From contig NZ_JONM01000012.1 in assembly GCF_000711875.1 (NCBI RefSeq), positions 61,396-125,395 of the forward strand: 64,000 nt of DNA, written 5' to 3'. The translations under genes were made by a program, and so were the position numbers. The notes below the pieces were generated by a model. That model made no database searches, had not been told where the DNA came from, and saw only the letters and a program-made list of their open reading frames with translations. The DNA is from Andreprevotia chitinilytica DSM 18519. GTDB taxonomy: Bacteria; Pseudomonadota; Gammaproteobacteria; Burkholderiales; Chitinibacteraceae. Of the stretch, positions 8,091-18,900 are shown in pieces (the stretch's first letter is position 1; each line of letters begins with the position of its first letter).

Positions 8091-8247
8091 GTAGCCCGGA
8101 CGGCTTTGCCGGCCGGGGGCTCACGCATCAAACAATCACCCTGGTCGGAACTTGTTCGCAAGCGGCCCCGGCCGGAATCTGATCCCAAGCGGCCCCGGCC
8201 AGAGCCTGATCTCAAGCGGCCCCAGCCGGCAATGCCGTCCGGGCTAC
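8091..8247. repeat. REP-type palindrome, family A, copy 2, with internal tandem units
   Basis: Outer arms GTAGCCCGGACGGC and CCGTCCGGGCTAC match family A. The middle is expanded: three tandem units of about 27 bp (8151-8231), each containing AAGCGGCCCC[GA]GCC, appear to be a duplicated inner arm. Confidence 0.8.
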
Positions 8248-8271
8248 ATGACGCATCAGTTATCAATTGGC

Positions 8272-8592
8272 CTAGGTGGATTCAGCGACGTAATTCAAAG
8301 CCGCACCGGCGAACGCATTGAACTCTATGGCTGCACTTGCCGGTAATGCCACCCATTCCTTCATCGGGCGGCCTTTGCCCGACGGGTCCCAAAGCACAGC
8401 CCCCTCAAACGCCATAGCCTGTTGATGCTGTGTGCCCGCGAGCTTGAAGGCGATGGTTTCCTTGTGCTGGGAAACAAATGCCTTGCCGTGGATTTTGAGG
8501 CATGGCTTGCCGAACATCTGCCCTGCCGTCACGCCGTCTGTAGCGTTGAATGCAACGATGCGCTTTTCATATTCGGCAAGCGTGGTGGGCAT
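8272..8592 (-). CDS. TfoX N-terminal-domain-like protein
   Basis: 106 residues. The core QMFGKPCLKIHGKAF and the C-terminal PSGKGRPMKEWV match the TfoX_N-like small proteins (single domain, lacking the C-terminal half of Sxy/TfoX competence regulators). Start chosen at 8592, where GGAG lies about 9 nt upstream and the conserved domain begins; the frame upstream to 8709 lacks support. Family function is poorly defined; a role in competence should not be assumed. It is on the same strand as, and 35 bp downstream of, the kinase-like gene. Confidence 0.75.
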   Translation of the reverse strand: MPTTLAEYEKRIVAFNATDGVTAGQMFGKPCLKIHGKAFVSQHKETIAFKLAGTQHQQAMAFEGAVLWDPSGKGRPMKEWVALPASAAIEFNAFAGAALNYVAEST

Positions 8593-8627
8593 GAGGGGGA
8601 CTCCGAAGGTGCGATGGATGAGCGATG

Positions 8628-9245
8628 CTAACGCGTAAACACGAAATCCGCCCGTGCACGCGTCGCGTCGATCAGCTGCGCGTTTGGCTCGTCTGTATGC
8701 GCGACCCAAGCCAGCGCCTGATCCTGATCGCGGCCGAAGCGGATATGCCGTTCGACCAGCTGTTGTTGCCGCAGCGCGCTATCCACATCGACGAACCAGA
8801 CTTCATCGAGCAAGGGGCGCACGCCAGCCCAGTGGCCTTGATCAAGCAGCAGATAATTGCCTTCGGTGATGATCAGCTGGGTGGCGGGTTCGATGGCAAT
8901 CGCGCCGGCAATCGGTTCTTCGATTTCGCGGCGGAATTCCGGGGCATAGACTGTCTCGCCCGCCTGTTGATCACGCAAACGCCGCAGCAACGCCACGTAG
9001 CCGGCGCTATCGAAGGTATCCGGCGCGCCCTTGCGATCAGCGCGGCCCAGCTGCGCCAGCTGGACGTTGGCAAGGTGGTAGCCATCCATCGGCAGCATCA
9101 CCGCCCGCTCGCCAAGGAGATCGACCAGTTGCTGCGCCAAGGTGGATTTGCCAGCGCCCGGTGCCCCGGTAATGCCCAGCAGCTTGCGCTTGCCATCGGC
9201 GAGCAGTGCGTTCAGTCGTTGCAGATACATATCGGCAAGGGCCAT
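8628..9245 (-). CDS. Nucleoside/nucleotide kinase-like P-loop protein
   Basis: 205 residues. Walker A GAPGAGKST (about residues 27-35), a substrate/Asp motif MDGYHLA, a Walker B-like region LIITEGNYLLLD, and a C-terminal TRARADF. This is the uridine-kinase/pantothenate-kinase-like 'nucleoside/nucleotide kinase family' (FrcK/YggC type). It probably phosphorylates a small hydroxyl metabolite with ATP in the cytosol; the substrate is not evident. Start set at the ATG at 9245, 7 nt after GGAG; the TTG at 9248 is in frame but less likely. Confidence 0.85.
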   Translation of the reverse strand: MALADMYLQRLNALLADGKRKLLGITGAPGAGKSTLAQQLVDLLGERAVMLPMDGYHLANVQLAQLGRADRKGAPDTFDSAGYVALLRRLRDQQAGETVYAPEFRREIEEPIAGAIAIEPATQLIITEGNYLLLDQGHWAGVRPLLDEVWFVDVDSALRQQQLVERHIRFGRDQDQALAWVAHTDEPNAQLIDATRARADFVFTR

Positions 9246-9268
9246 CAAACGTCTCCGGAATCAGCGTC

Positions 9269-9296
9269 AAAAAAAAAGGCGGCCACGCGGGCCGCC
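9269..9296 (-). terminator. Rho-independent terminator after thioesterase gene
   Basis: On the minus strand, GGCGGCCCGCGTGGCCGCC forms a hairpin followed immediately by nine Ts. It separates the thioesterase gene from the kinase-like gene. Confidence 0.85.
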
Positions 9297-9403
9297 TGAG
9301 AAGAGGAAGACTGTGTCTAGAAGATGGAGAACAGTCATCGTGGAATTTACACGTGAACATTTGCCGTCGAAATAGGCAATTGCCCGTAAGGTGTTCCATC
9401 AGT

Positions 9404-9838
9404 TCAGCGCCGCAAGATGGCGCACGTCGCGGTTGCATGCGCCAGCAAAACACCGTCGATTGTCCTGATATTGCCCTCGGATACGCCAATGCTTTTTGAC
9501 AGGTGCAGCACCTTTCCTTCTGCAATCAAGGGCGTATCACGCGGAATGGCCTTCACCATCTTGACGTTGAGATCCACCGTGCCATAGCCAACGCCCGCTT
9601 CCAACATGGTATGCACGGCGCAGCCGGTGACCGAATCCAGCACGGTGGCCGCGAAACCACCGTGAACGCCGCCCATTGGGTTGAGGTGACGCTCGTCAGC
9701 CTGTGCGCCGAAGCGGACGTACCCCTCACGCGCTTCCTGCAGATCCATTGGCATGGTTTTGGTAATCGACGGTGCAGGAAGATCACCCCGCGCCATCGCT
9801 TGCAGCAGTTCCAGGCCGGTGTACTCGTTCAGATTCAT
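9404..9838 (-). CDS. PaaI-type hotdog thioesterase
   Basis: 144 residues. The core NPMGGVHGGFAATVLD contains the HGG motif and following Asp typical of PaaI/YbdB-type acyl-CoA thioesterases of the 4HBT superfamily; the later GTVDLNVKMVKAIP is the second beta-strand block. It probably hydrolyses an acyl- or aroyl-CoA in the cytosol as a tetramer (family knowledge). The ATG at 9838 is chosen because AGGAAG lies about 5 nt upstream; the frame extends to 9988 but that part overlaps repeat DNA. Single-gene unit with its own terminator. Confidence 0.85.
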   Translation of the reverse strand: MNLNEYTGLELLQAMARGDLPAPSITKTMPMDLQEAREGYVRFGAQADERHLNPMGGVHGGFAATVLDSVTGCAVHTMLEAGVGYGTVDLNVKMVKAIPRDTPLIAEGKVLHLSKSIGVSEGNIRTIDGVLLAHATATCAILRR

Positions 9839-9956
9839 GATGCTTCCTGAGGGTTTATGCGAAGCGGATAGCATACCGGCGACCGGCATCGGTGCTTGTC
9901 CGTGCTTTTGCTGAGCAGGCTGTTTCAAGCGCTGCACGCATGCCTCCCCCGCCTTC

Positions 9957-10031
9957 GTAGCCCGGACGGCTTGGCCGGCCGGGGTCAATTATTACGCCAG
10001 CAACCCCGGCCGGCCAAGCCGTCCGGGCTAC
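9957..10031. repeat. REP-type palindrome, family A, copy 3 (best copy)
   Basis: Perfect 29-bp inverted arms beginning GTAGCCCGGACGGCTTGGCC, separated by a 17-bp loop. It can form a long hairpin or cruciform. It sits between the thioesterase start and the DUF6600-type gene end. Confidence 0.9.
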
Positions 10032-10066
10032 GGAAGGGTGACGAAAGGTGACGGAGTGACGGAATG

Positions 10067-10097
10067 AAAAAGCCCAACGGTTAGCTGTCCGTTGGGC
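10067..10097 (-). terminator. Rho-independent terminator after DUF6600-type gene
   Basis: On the minus strand, GCCCAACGG...CCGTTGGGC is followed by TTTTT, 20 bp past the stop of the large gene. Confidence 0.9.
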
Positions 10098-10117
10098 CTT
10101 GCAGCACTCCAATCAAG

Positions 10118-12649
10118 CTACTGCGGGTGAGTCCGTTCCTTCTCCAGATCACGCGGGTCCGGCTGGCCGTGATGCGGCGGCGGCTCCGTGGGGCGATGCT
10201 CAGTCGGACGCACCTCTTGGTGTGGCGGTTGCCGCTCTTCTACCCTTGGTGCCTGATTGACCGGCGGATTGACCACTGCCGGGTGCTGCTGCGGTGGTGG
10301 ATTTTGCACCGGACGCGGCGCGGCCTCTTCACGCGGGCGAGGAGGAGGTGCGGCCGGAGTGCGCTCTTGCACCGGCGCTGGCCGTTCAACACGCGGCATC
10401 GGCGTGATGTCCTGTTGCGGCAGGCGCTCTTGCTTCACGGCTGGCGGGCGCGGCGCAGCGTGCTCTTGAGGCTGTGGGCGTGCCGGTTCAATAGCGGCTG
10501 GTTTCGGCGGTTCAGTCCTTGGTGCAGGTTGCGTTGCCGGCCTTTCAACGACGGGGCGCTCGGTAACAGGTTGAATCACCCTTTGTGGCGCATCCGGCAC
10601 GGCGGTTTGCGCAGGCGGGTGCGGCACGGTCTTTTCCTGTTGCCGCTCTTGCGTGGGTCGTACTGGTTCGACGACGGCGGGCTTGGCTGGCGCTGCCTGC
10701 GGTGGTGCGACCGGCTTTTGTGTCATCGGCTTTTCAGCGGCTGTGGGCGGTGCTGGCCGCTGCGGCTGATTCTCCACGGCAGCAGGTTTTTGCCCTGGTG
10801 GGTGCGGCACGGTGCGATCCTCGGGCCGTTCCTGCGTGGGGCGAACCGGCTCGACGATGGCGGGCTTGGTCAGCTCTGGCTGCGAGGCGGCGGGTTTCTG
10901 CACCGCTGGCTTCTCGGCGGCCGTGGGTAGTGCTGGCCGCTGCGGCTGATTCTCCACGGCAGCGGGCTTTTGGCCCGGCGGATGCGGTACAGCTTGCGTT
11001 GGCTGAGGTTGGGCGGGTTGCGCTTGTACCGGTTGAGGCTGTGCGGGATGTGGCAGCACCGCTTGGGTTTGCGCCGTTGGCACGACGCTCGGCAATGGCT
11101 TCGGCGGTGCCGCGTTCACTGGTGCCTGCAGCACAGCAGCCGGCTTCACTGCCGGGGTGTTGCGGATCAAGGCCGGGCCGGCGGCTTCCACCTTGCCACC
11201 ATGCTCGGCAAATTGGCGAGCCAGATCGTCGTGCGTGGCAGCAGGTGCCGGCGGAGCCTTGACCGCGACGACCGGGCGATCGAACTCCACCCGGCGCGGC
11301 GCAACTGGCGCGGCCCTGGCCGCACCGATCACGCTCTCATGCACGGGCGCCACACCCGGCGAGGCGGCGAACTGTGCATGCTCCAGCTGATGCGCATCGA
11401 TATGCGCACTGCCGGATTGCACCGTCTGCCCTTTGACGAAGGCCGTTGCCGACATCGCGGAAACCGCATTCGGCGCTTGCTGGTTCACATAAACCGTCTT
11501 CGTCACGTTGGTGATATTGGTGATGTTGTTGGTGACGTTGACCGTCTTGTTCACGATCACCGTGTTGTTCACGTTGTTGACGTAGGTCGGGCTCACCCGA
11601 TACGCCGGGTGATAGACCTCGCCAGGGCCCAGCGGAAACCACGCCAGACCCGCACCGCCACTGGACAGCGAAATGCTCCAGTTCACGCCACCTCCCCCGC
11701 CGCTGGCAAACACCACCAACGCCGGCGCATACACCGGTCGAACCACGGGAGCGCCCGGCACCCAGCACCAACGCGAGCTGGCCCAGGCCCAGCGGCCGTA
11801 GTGGAATGGCGCAAAGCCCCACGGCTCATCGTCGACCCAAGTCCAGCCCCAAGGCGCAACCCAGACCCAATGCCCGTAGTGATACGGCGCCCAGTTCACA
11901 ATCGTGACGCGCGGCGCCCACACATGGCCGTACTGCGGGTCATCCACCCAATCGCCGTTATCGTCGAGCGATTGGTAGCCGGTGACTTCACGCGATACAT
12001 AACGGGCACTGACCGAGCGGTCTTCACGCTGATCCCGCGCCATCGCCCAGTTATCGAACGGATCGCGGTATGGATTGACCGAAGCCGCGTTCTGGATCAG
12101 ATCGGTGCCGCTATACACCACGCGATCGCCATCGCGCAGCCGGTAGCTGTTACTGGCCGCGCCAATAGCCGAGCCTTCGCCATGCCAGACGGTGATGGTG
12201 GTGGCATTGCCGTTCGGATCGACATCGAGCCGGTAATCACCGGACGTTTTGGGCACAAAGGCCAGATTCGGAGTATCGACTTCGACGTGATCATCATCGA
12301 ATAACTTGCGGATACGCAGGTTCAACGTGCCCTGCGCCAGTTTGAGTTGGGTGTTGCCGTCGTTGAGCGACAGGAACGACAAGCTGGTCTGATCGCCCAG
12401 CCGCACCGCGGTGGAACCCAAGTGCAACTCCGCCTTGGCGCCTTGATCCACCCACAGCTGATCACCCGTCGTCATCGGCCGGTTGACCGGCGCATAGGCC
12501 CAGTTATCACTACCGGCCGGCGCAAACGTCACCGCCCCATCCACATAATCCAACCGCGCCGCCCGCGACGGCGGATCATCCGCCCACGCCGCACCGCTGA
12601 ACACACAACCGAGGAATATCCCCAGCGATACGCATTTTTGCCAGTTCAT
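10118..12649 (-). CDS. Secreted FecR/DUF6600-type Trp-rich, Pro-rich protein
   Basis: 843 residues. Signal peptide (about 1-23, cleavage AWA-D), then a FecR-like region (about 30-180: LDYVDGAVTFAPAG, GDQLWVDQGAKAELHLG) and a Trp-rich region (about 215-320) with repeated GHWVW, PWGWTWV, EPWGFAPFHYGRW and RWCWVPG motifs typical of DUF6600. An Asn/Val-rich stretch (about 365-410) is followed by a Pro/Ala/Gln-rich tail to the end. Residues about 558-678 hold two near-identical 60-residue units (TVPHPPGQKPAAVENQP...VEPVRPTQER) and the start of a third. Probably an envelope or periplasm-exposed protein; function unknown. GAAGG lies 8 nt before the ATG. Its own terminator follows. Confidence 0.85.
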   Translation of the reverse strand: MNWQKCVSLGIFLGCVFSGAAWADDPPSRAARLDYVDGAVTFAPAGSDNWAYAPVNRPMTTGDQLWVDQGAKAELHLGSTAVRLGDQTSLSFLSLNDGNTQLKLAQGTLNLRIRKLFDDDHVEVDTPNLAFVPKTSGDYRLDVDPNGNATTITVWHGEGSAIGAASNSYRLRDGDRVVYSGTDLIQNAASVNPYRDPFDNWAMARDQREDRSVSARYVSREVTGYQSLDDNGDWVDDPQYGHVWAPRVTIVNWAPYHYGHWVWVAPWGWTWVDDEPWGFAPFHYGRWAWASSRWCWVPGAPVVRPVYAPALVVFASGGGGGVNWSISLSSGGAGLAWFPLGPGEVYHPAYRVSPTYVNNVNNTVIVNKTVNVTNNITNITNVTKTVYVNQQAPNAVSAMSATAFVKGQTVQSGSAHIDAHQLEHAQFAASPGVAPVHESVIGAARAAPVAPRRVEFDRPVVAVKAPPAPAATHDDLARQFAEHGGKVEAAGPALIRNTPAVKPAAVLQAPVNAAPPKPLPSVVPTAQTQAVLPHPAQPQPVQAQPAQPQPTQAVPHPPGQKPAAVENQPQRPALPTAAEKPAVQKPAASQPELTKPAIVEPVRPTQERPEDRTVPHPPGQKPAAVENQPQRPAPPTAAEKPMTQKPVAPPQAAPAKPAVVEPVRPTQERQQEKTVPHPPAQTAVPDAPQRVIQPVTERPVVERPATQPAPRTEPPKPAAIEPARPQPQEHAAPRPPAVKQERLPQQDITPMPRVERPAPVQERTPAAPPPRPREEAAPRPVQNPPPQQHPAVVNPPVNQAPRVEERQPPHQEVRPTEHRPTEPPPHHGQPDPRDLEKERTHPQ

Positions 12650-12800
12650 GGTGGTGCCTTCGTAGCGAGTGCCGATACTGCTTTAACGAATAGCGCATGA
12701 ATGGCGTTGAATGTTGATTTGTAAACAAATATGCGGGGATGAAACGGATTGTGATGGGGGACTTTTTGTGAGGACTGGAGTCGGTTTGGCGTGTAGTTGG

Positions 12801-12836
12801 AAAAACGGCGTGCCGAGTAATCGACGCGCCGTTTTT
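12801..12836. terminator. Bidirectional-looking terminator after the giant gene
   Basis: AAAAACGGCG...CGCCGTTTTT: a palindrome with A and T tracts on both sides, about 105 bp past the stop of the 2124-residue gene on the minus strand. Confidence 0.8.
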
Positions 12837-12941
12837 ATCTTCCAATCGCCTCATTATTTCCGACCGAAAGGCACAAATGCAAAGGTGGCACGCGCTTTGG
12901 AATGCCAATCCGCGCTCCGCTCAAATTAACGTTCCGAAGTG

Positions 12942-15900
12942 CTAGCTTCCAGATCCGTGGCGTATATAAAGGACTGTGCCTCGTGCTATGGCCGCCACAG
13001 TGCGCACCGCGGTGACCAGCGCCCACCCTTGATAGCCTATCCCGTCCAGCGCCAAAACCACTGCCATGCCTATCCCCTTCGAGTTTCCTTCTGGATCATT
13101 CTTTACGGAAAATTTTACTGGCTGCAAGAATCCCATAAGTACAGAGAAAAAATTCCCGATAGCGGCACTGATCCCATCAAGCACGAAGCATGTTGTGAGT
13201 GACGCTGCCGGCGTGATGATTGGCTCGTAGATAGAGATGAAAAGGCCAACGCCCAAACCACCCACACTCGCCGCGAGATCAATCCACGGTACTGCTGCAT
13301 CTGGTAGCGCAGCGTCCAAGACCACTTGCCCAATATAAAGCCACCACTGGGCCGTCAAAACCCAACCCAATATGGCATCGAATCCATCATTGTTCACTTC
13401 GACGGGACAACACAGAAGGACGCTTAAAACATCAATGCTAAGGGTCGACCACACTGGAAGGAACCTGACGGGGACTCCTGGTACCGCCATATCGACGGCA
13501 TCGTTCAGCGTCGCCATGGCACCTTGGATACCAGTGACTGCAGCGAGCGCAAACCCGCCGCAATAGGAGAGTACGGCTACCTCCATTTTTTGCTGGGCTT
13601 GGCTGTCAGACGCGTCCGTTGGCTCTCGCTCGACCAGCGAGGCAGCGAACTGCTCGCGACCTTGCGCCATCACCGGAGCTTGGCCGCGATGGGTCAGCTT
13701 ATAGATGATCGTACAGGGAGCGGCACCGAGCAGTGCAACCAGGCTGTAGAACGTGAGGGTACCTTTGCCTTTGGTAATCTTCCGTTCGTAGAGATTGGTA
13801 ACCAGCGGGATGTCGATGCGAGCTTCGAGCATGGCATCGAGATCTTTAAGCACGATGATAAGTTTCTCGATGACTTGGTCGACGACGTTGGCGGCCAGTT
13901 TGATTCCCGCATCGAGTAAGGCTTGAAGCGCACCGAGCAACGAGCGAACTATCTCGATAAAGGTGCCGATCGCGCCGGAAAACAAGGACTGTGGATCGGC
14001 TGCCACCCCGGCAAGGCCCGATGTCTTGGCAGCGCTGGCGAAACTTTGCAGCGGCCCGTTCATGCCACCGAACAACGAGCGCAGTGCTGCCAGTTGCGCG
14101 TTGAGCTCGTCTTCTATCGATTTTGGGCAATTGGTGGTGACATCCGGGCTAGTGATTCGCCCGGCAGTAAGATTGGCAAAATAGCTCGCACGGATGTCGA
14201 GCGGTCCTGCAGCGGCGGCGTTAGTCCGCTCCCCTTGCAAGCTTCGCCCTGCCAAGGTCTCGGCTGCAGTTTCAAGCTTGGCATTAAGCTGCGCGAACCA
14301 AGCGTCGAGCTTGGCTTGGCTGCTGGTGAACCAGTCGCCGATACCTGGTCGTAATTTCTGTAGCTTGTCGACCATCTGCGGTATGACGTTTTCGAGGCTC
14401 TTTTGGAACACCGCTTGCGTACTGAGGATGTCCTCCCACCCGAAAACACCCTTGAAGAAATCCAGAACCTCGCGAACTTTTGCGCCTACCTTGTCCAGAA
14501 ATGCCTTGACGGCGCGGGCGGCTTGTTCAACGGTCGCAACGAGGTATGTGAACGTGTGATTCAGGTCGTCAACGAATGTAATCCATACATGAGAGGCGAT
14601 TTCCTTTGCGCCAGTGACGACCTTTTCAGTGGTATTGACGATGATCTTGACGGCATTGCTGCACCGCTCCGAGAACCATTGCCAAGCCGTTTGATCCATC
14701 GCTGCCGCTCTCAGTGCAGTGACATATTCGTCGAGGGAAACGGGTTCATTTTCCGGCCGCAGGCGGAACAGCGTGGTCAGCGCATCCGGCGCATATTCGA
14801 CGCTAGTAAACCGGTTCCTCTCGGCCTTGATCAAATCGAGATCGGTAGAGAAGACCGGCTGTCCGCCGACCGGCCAACTGACCATCCAGTCGGCGTCGGC
14901 CATTGCCTGAGCAGAGGCGATCCGCGTCAATCCGCCTGATTCGTCGATAAAATCGGCGGCGATCACATTGTTGCGTGGCATATAGGCAGCACGGGTGATA
15001 GCGCCGTTCTGATAGCGGCGCTCGTAAGGCGGTTCTGCCGGGCCTTGCGCATCCCTCGTCGAGCGAACGATCGGATGGCTTGATTCCAGATCATGTTCAC
15101 GCGCCGTTGCCACCACGTTGCGGATGGCGCTGGCGACCGCCTCGGCCCCCTCGGCCGAAAGGCCGGATGGCCCATCGACTGACTTGCTCACGATCTCCTT
15201 CAACTGGTGACCTTGCAGCTTGGTCAAGCAGTCATGCAGATGGCGATCCGGTGAAATCACCAGCCACTCGTCCTGTCCCATGAAATCGGCCCGCACCTTG
15301 ACCACAGCGCAGATCGGATAGCGGCTGTCCGCAGGCAACGAGAAGCTGACCTCGCCAGACAAATCAGCGGTCAATTCTTTCGGGTTGGCCTCAGTCGCCC
15401 CGACTGAGACGAACCCGTCGTCGCTTTGCAAGAGAATCCTCGCGCCGGGCGCATAGCCGTCTGGCAGGTTCGGCGGGACGACGGCGATCTGGATCTTGGG
15501 CTGCATGATCCCGGTATCGCCGGCATGGGCCTTGATCACAATGCGATACGCATTGATTGCTTCAGGCGATTGGTCACCTGTCGTGGCTCCCTCGTAGTCC
15601 TGCATCAGCATCGCCTGGGTAACAAGATACGGTTCGCCCGGGCGCACCAAGCACACCGCATCTGTTGTGTAGGTCGCGGTTCCGTTGACCGCGCCGTTGT
15701 AGCCGTTACCGGTCGAATCCTCGGTGGTCTGGCCGTCGAAGGTCCAGTGACCAAGCAAATCCGGCGGGGTTGAATCCAAACGCTGATTCATTCCGACGAG
15801 CACGTCGGTGAGTTCGAGAGCGCGGCTCCAGACGCGGATATCGTCGACCGCGCCGATCAGGGGCAACGGTATCCCCTGAATTCCCATATTAAACACGGAC

Positions 15901-18900
15901 GCGGGTGCGCCAATCTGAAAGCTGCCGGATGCGACGAGCGTGCGATTGGCATTCTGCGCGGCGGTCCATTGCTCGGCCCCGACCGGCTGGCCGTCAAAGT
16001 ACAGTGCAACGCCAATTAGCGATCTGACCGCCGCGACGTGATGCCAGCCGCCATCGAAAATATCCAGTGGAGCGGATTTGAGGTCAACCTGCTTCTGTCC
16101 TCCGGAAGTCAGGCAGATGTCGAGTTCGCCGCCAGCAAGAATGTCGAGCGACATGGCGCCACCCGATTGGCTGCCATAAGACATCAGGCGCCCTGCCCGT
16201 GTGGGTCGAACCCAACATTCGACGCTGAAGGTCGGGCACCCGAGCGGCAGTCCCGGAACGTCCATGTACTGGAACTGCGGCGACGCCATTTTCGGCAAAC
16301 GCTGGTTCAGCGCCAGCGCATAGGAGGCGGGACGGGCCGTGGCGCTAAGCGGCATCACCGCAAGAATCCTGCCGCCTGCGACAGGCACCGTCGCATAGGG
16401 CAAGGGGAGATGGAAATCCCTCGGTTTGACCAGGACGGCATAGCTATTGCCATGAGGGTCAACTGCAGCAGCACCGACATTGGTCGCCCAGCTTCCGCCG
16501 AGCGCTGGAAAACAGCGGGTTTGATTGGCCTGCTGCCAATTCTGAGACGAAGCCGAATAGGCAAGGACTACCACCTCGCTGCTCTCGGTCGGCGAGTAGG
16601 CGATGCTGCCCGCAACGATACCGCCATCACTGTAGGGCGGTAGCGAAACGGTCACGCTCGGCATCATCGGTTGGGTCTCGGCGATCGCGATGATGCTCCA
16701 GACATTCGACGGCAAGGGATAGTTGGTGGCAGGTGCCGGCAGGCTGCTCTGCGCCCCCCAGTTGGGTGGTGTAACGCCTGCCGGCCCGGCGACCAGTGCC
16801 ACCGCGTAGGCCGAGGCATCGATAACCGGATTGGTGCCGGATGGCAGTGTGAGTGACCAGGTTCCATCGAATGACCCGGTTTCATCGGCCGTGATCTGGC
16901 AATAACCCTGGCAAGTCGGCCAAGTCTTTGCGGGTTCCCATTTGCCGTCGCCGGCCCCCGGACCCGAGGTCGGAAAGTAATAGGCCACTACCCAAAAACC
17001 ATATGGGTTGCTGGATTGAGGGTTGGATTCAGGAATCAGGGTGTCGAGGTCGATCACGGTTCCGGCCAAGATGCCGCCGGTCGTGAGCGGTTTTTGGGTA
17101 ATCGCGAGTTGCGCGAAGCGCCCCGCGAAAGGCCCCGTGGTGGCAATCGCGCCCTGCCCGACTGACGGAGTGGGCGGTGCCGACAAATAGCCGGATTCCA
17201 GCAGGCTGAGCGCATAAAACGGACTGCCCCCCAGTGTCATGGCGAACCGCCCCTCGGCGTCGACCGGTTTCGGAGCGGGTCGGGACCACTGGGCATAGCC
17301 GGCCGGGAGCGGCTGGCCAGTTTGCAGCCCGGTCGTTGAATAGGCCTGAATGACGTAGTCGGTGGGGTTGTCTGTGCCGATAATCTGGCCCGCCGTCTGG
17401 AAGCTGCCATTGTTCGTGGCCGAGGGAATCCGGGTCAGAACGATCGTCGGTGCTGGCAACCAGCGACCGGCAATGGCGATCTCGTTGCTTGGCGGTCCGA
17501 ACGAGATTCCGGTGGCGGCACGGAGCACCGCCGTGTAGGCAACAGTGCGCGGCAACGAGACCTGGATCGATGCCGAACCGCTCATGCCAACGTCGATGTG
17601 CTTTGGTTCGTAGCTGCCGGCCGTTGGCATGAGTTCGAGAGTCAGGCGGCGCGCAGCAGCGTCAGTCGGCATTGACCAACTCACCGCAAGGTCGGGGGCA
17701 TCGTAGACGCAAGTGTTGAGTGTCGGCGCCGCAGTGATCACGGTGCATTTGGCCGATGACCAGCCGTTGGCCGTCACCTGGACCTGCCAAACGCTGCCGA
17801 CAGCAAGGCCGCCCGGGAACGTCTGGCTGAAGCTGAAATTCGTGCCGGTCTGCGGCGCACCGAACGCTTGGTCATCCTTGAAGAGTTGGATCTGGCACTG
17901 GCTAGTCGCGGCAAGCCCCTGGCCACGCCAAGCCACGGTGAGCTGTTGACCGTCGTAATGCAGAGCAGTGATTACCGGGGAGGAGAGGCCCCACACCTGC
18001 ATCGATGGCTCGCTTTTCCCACCGCCATCCAGCAGGGCATAGAGAGTTCCACCCCGCCCGATAGCAAGCGGTCTTGTGATGGTGTTGCCGACATTAGTTT
18101 GGTGCCAGAGCTGCTTGCCACCGGGTCGGATAGCATGAATGGACCCATCTGCGCTCCCCACGTAGGCAGTGCCATCCAGCCCAATCACCGGCTGCGGGAA
18201 GATAGCCCCGCGGTAGTTAGCCAACGAGAAAGGCGTCCCTCTGACGGTCCCATCCTTTGCATCGAGGTCAACAAAATAGGCACGGTTGTTCGAGCCATAC
18301 CAGAACCATAGGCTACCTTCCGCAGAGAGTGCCGGCGGAGAGATTGATGACTGGATCACCCCTTCCGGGTCCGGGACGAGGTAAAGCCATTTCTGTTGTG
18401 CTGCGGAAAGCCCAGGCGTGAGCGCCAGGATGCCGGAGCCAACTCGAAGGGCGGCAAAGGTGATGTAAATGGTTCCGTCCTGACCCACTGTCGCGGACCA
18501 ACGTGGGCTTGGATTTGAATCGGATGGATACGGCGGGAAGGTCTGATTTGGGGACGTGGTAGTCGTGTAACTAACAGTCGAAAAGTCGAAGGTCCAAAGG
18601 AGTTTGCAGTCGCTCAGGCGCATGGCCGTCAGCAGCGCGTTAGCAGTGAAGTAGTACACCACCTCATCGGTGCCGATGGACCCGAGTGTTGCCCCACACG
18701 AACTCATCATCGAACTGACTTTAAATACTTGTTCCAGGGTGCCGTCGCTCGCACCGGAACTGGTAAGCCCGAAAAAGTAGGGGCCACTATTGTTGCTGCT
18801 GATGCTATTGCTAGTGATGTAGATCGTCCCATCATCTCCGATGATTGGGGGAAAAGCGCTGCCGAAATCCGCGTCCTGATCCACGCCATATTGCCAGGCC

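Noticed and set aside
8151..8231. Possible short CRISPR-like array
   Set aside because: The units are contiguous without unique spacers and belong to a REP element.
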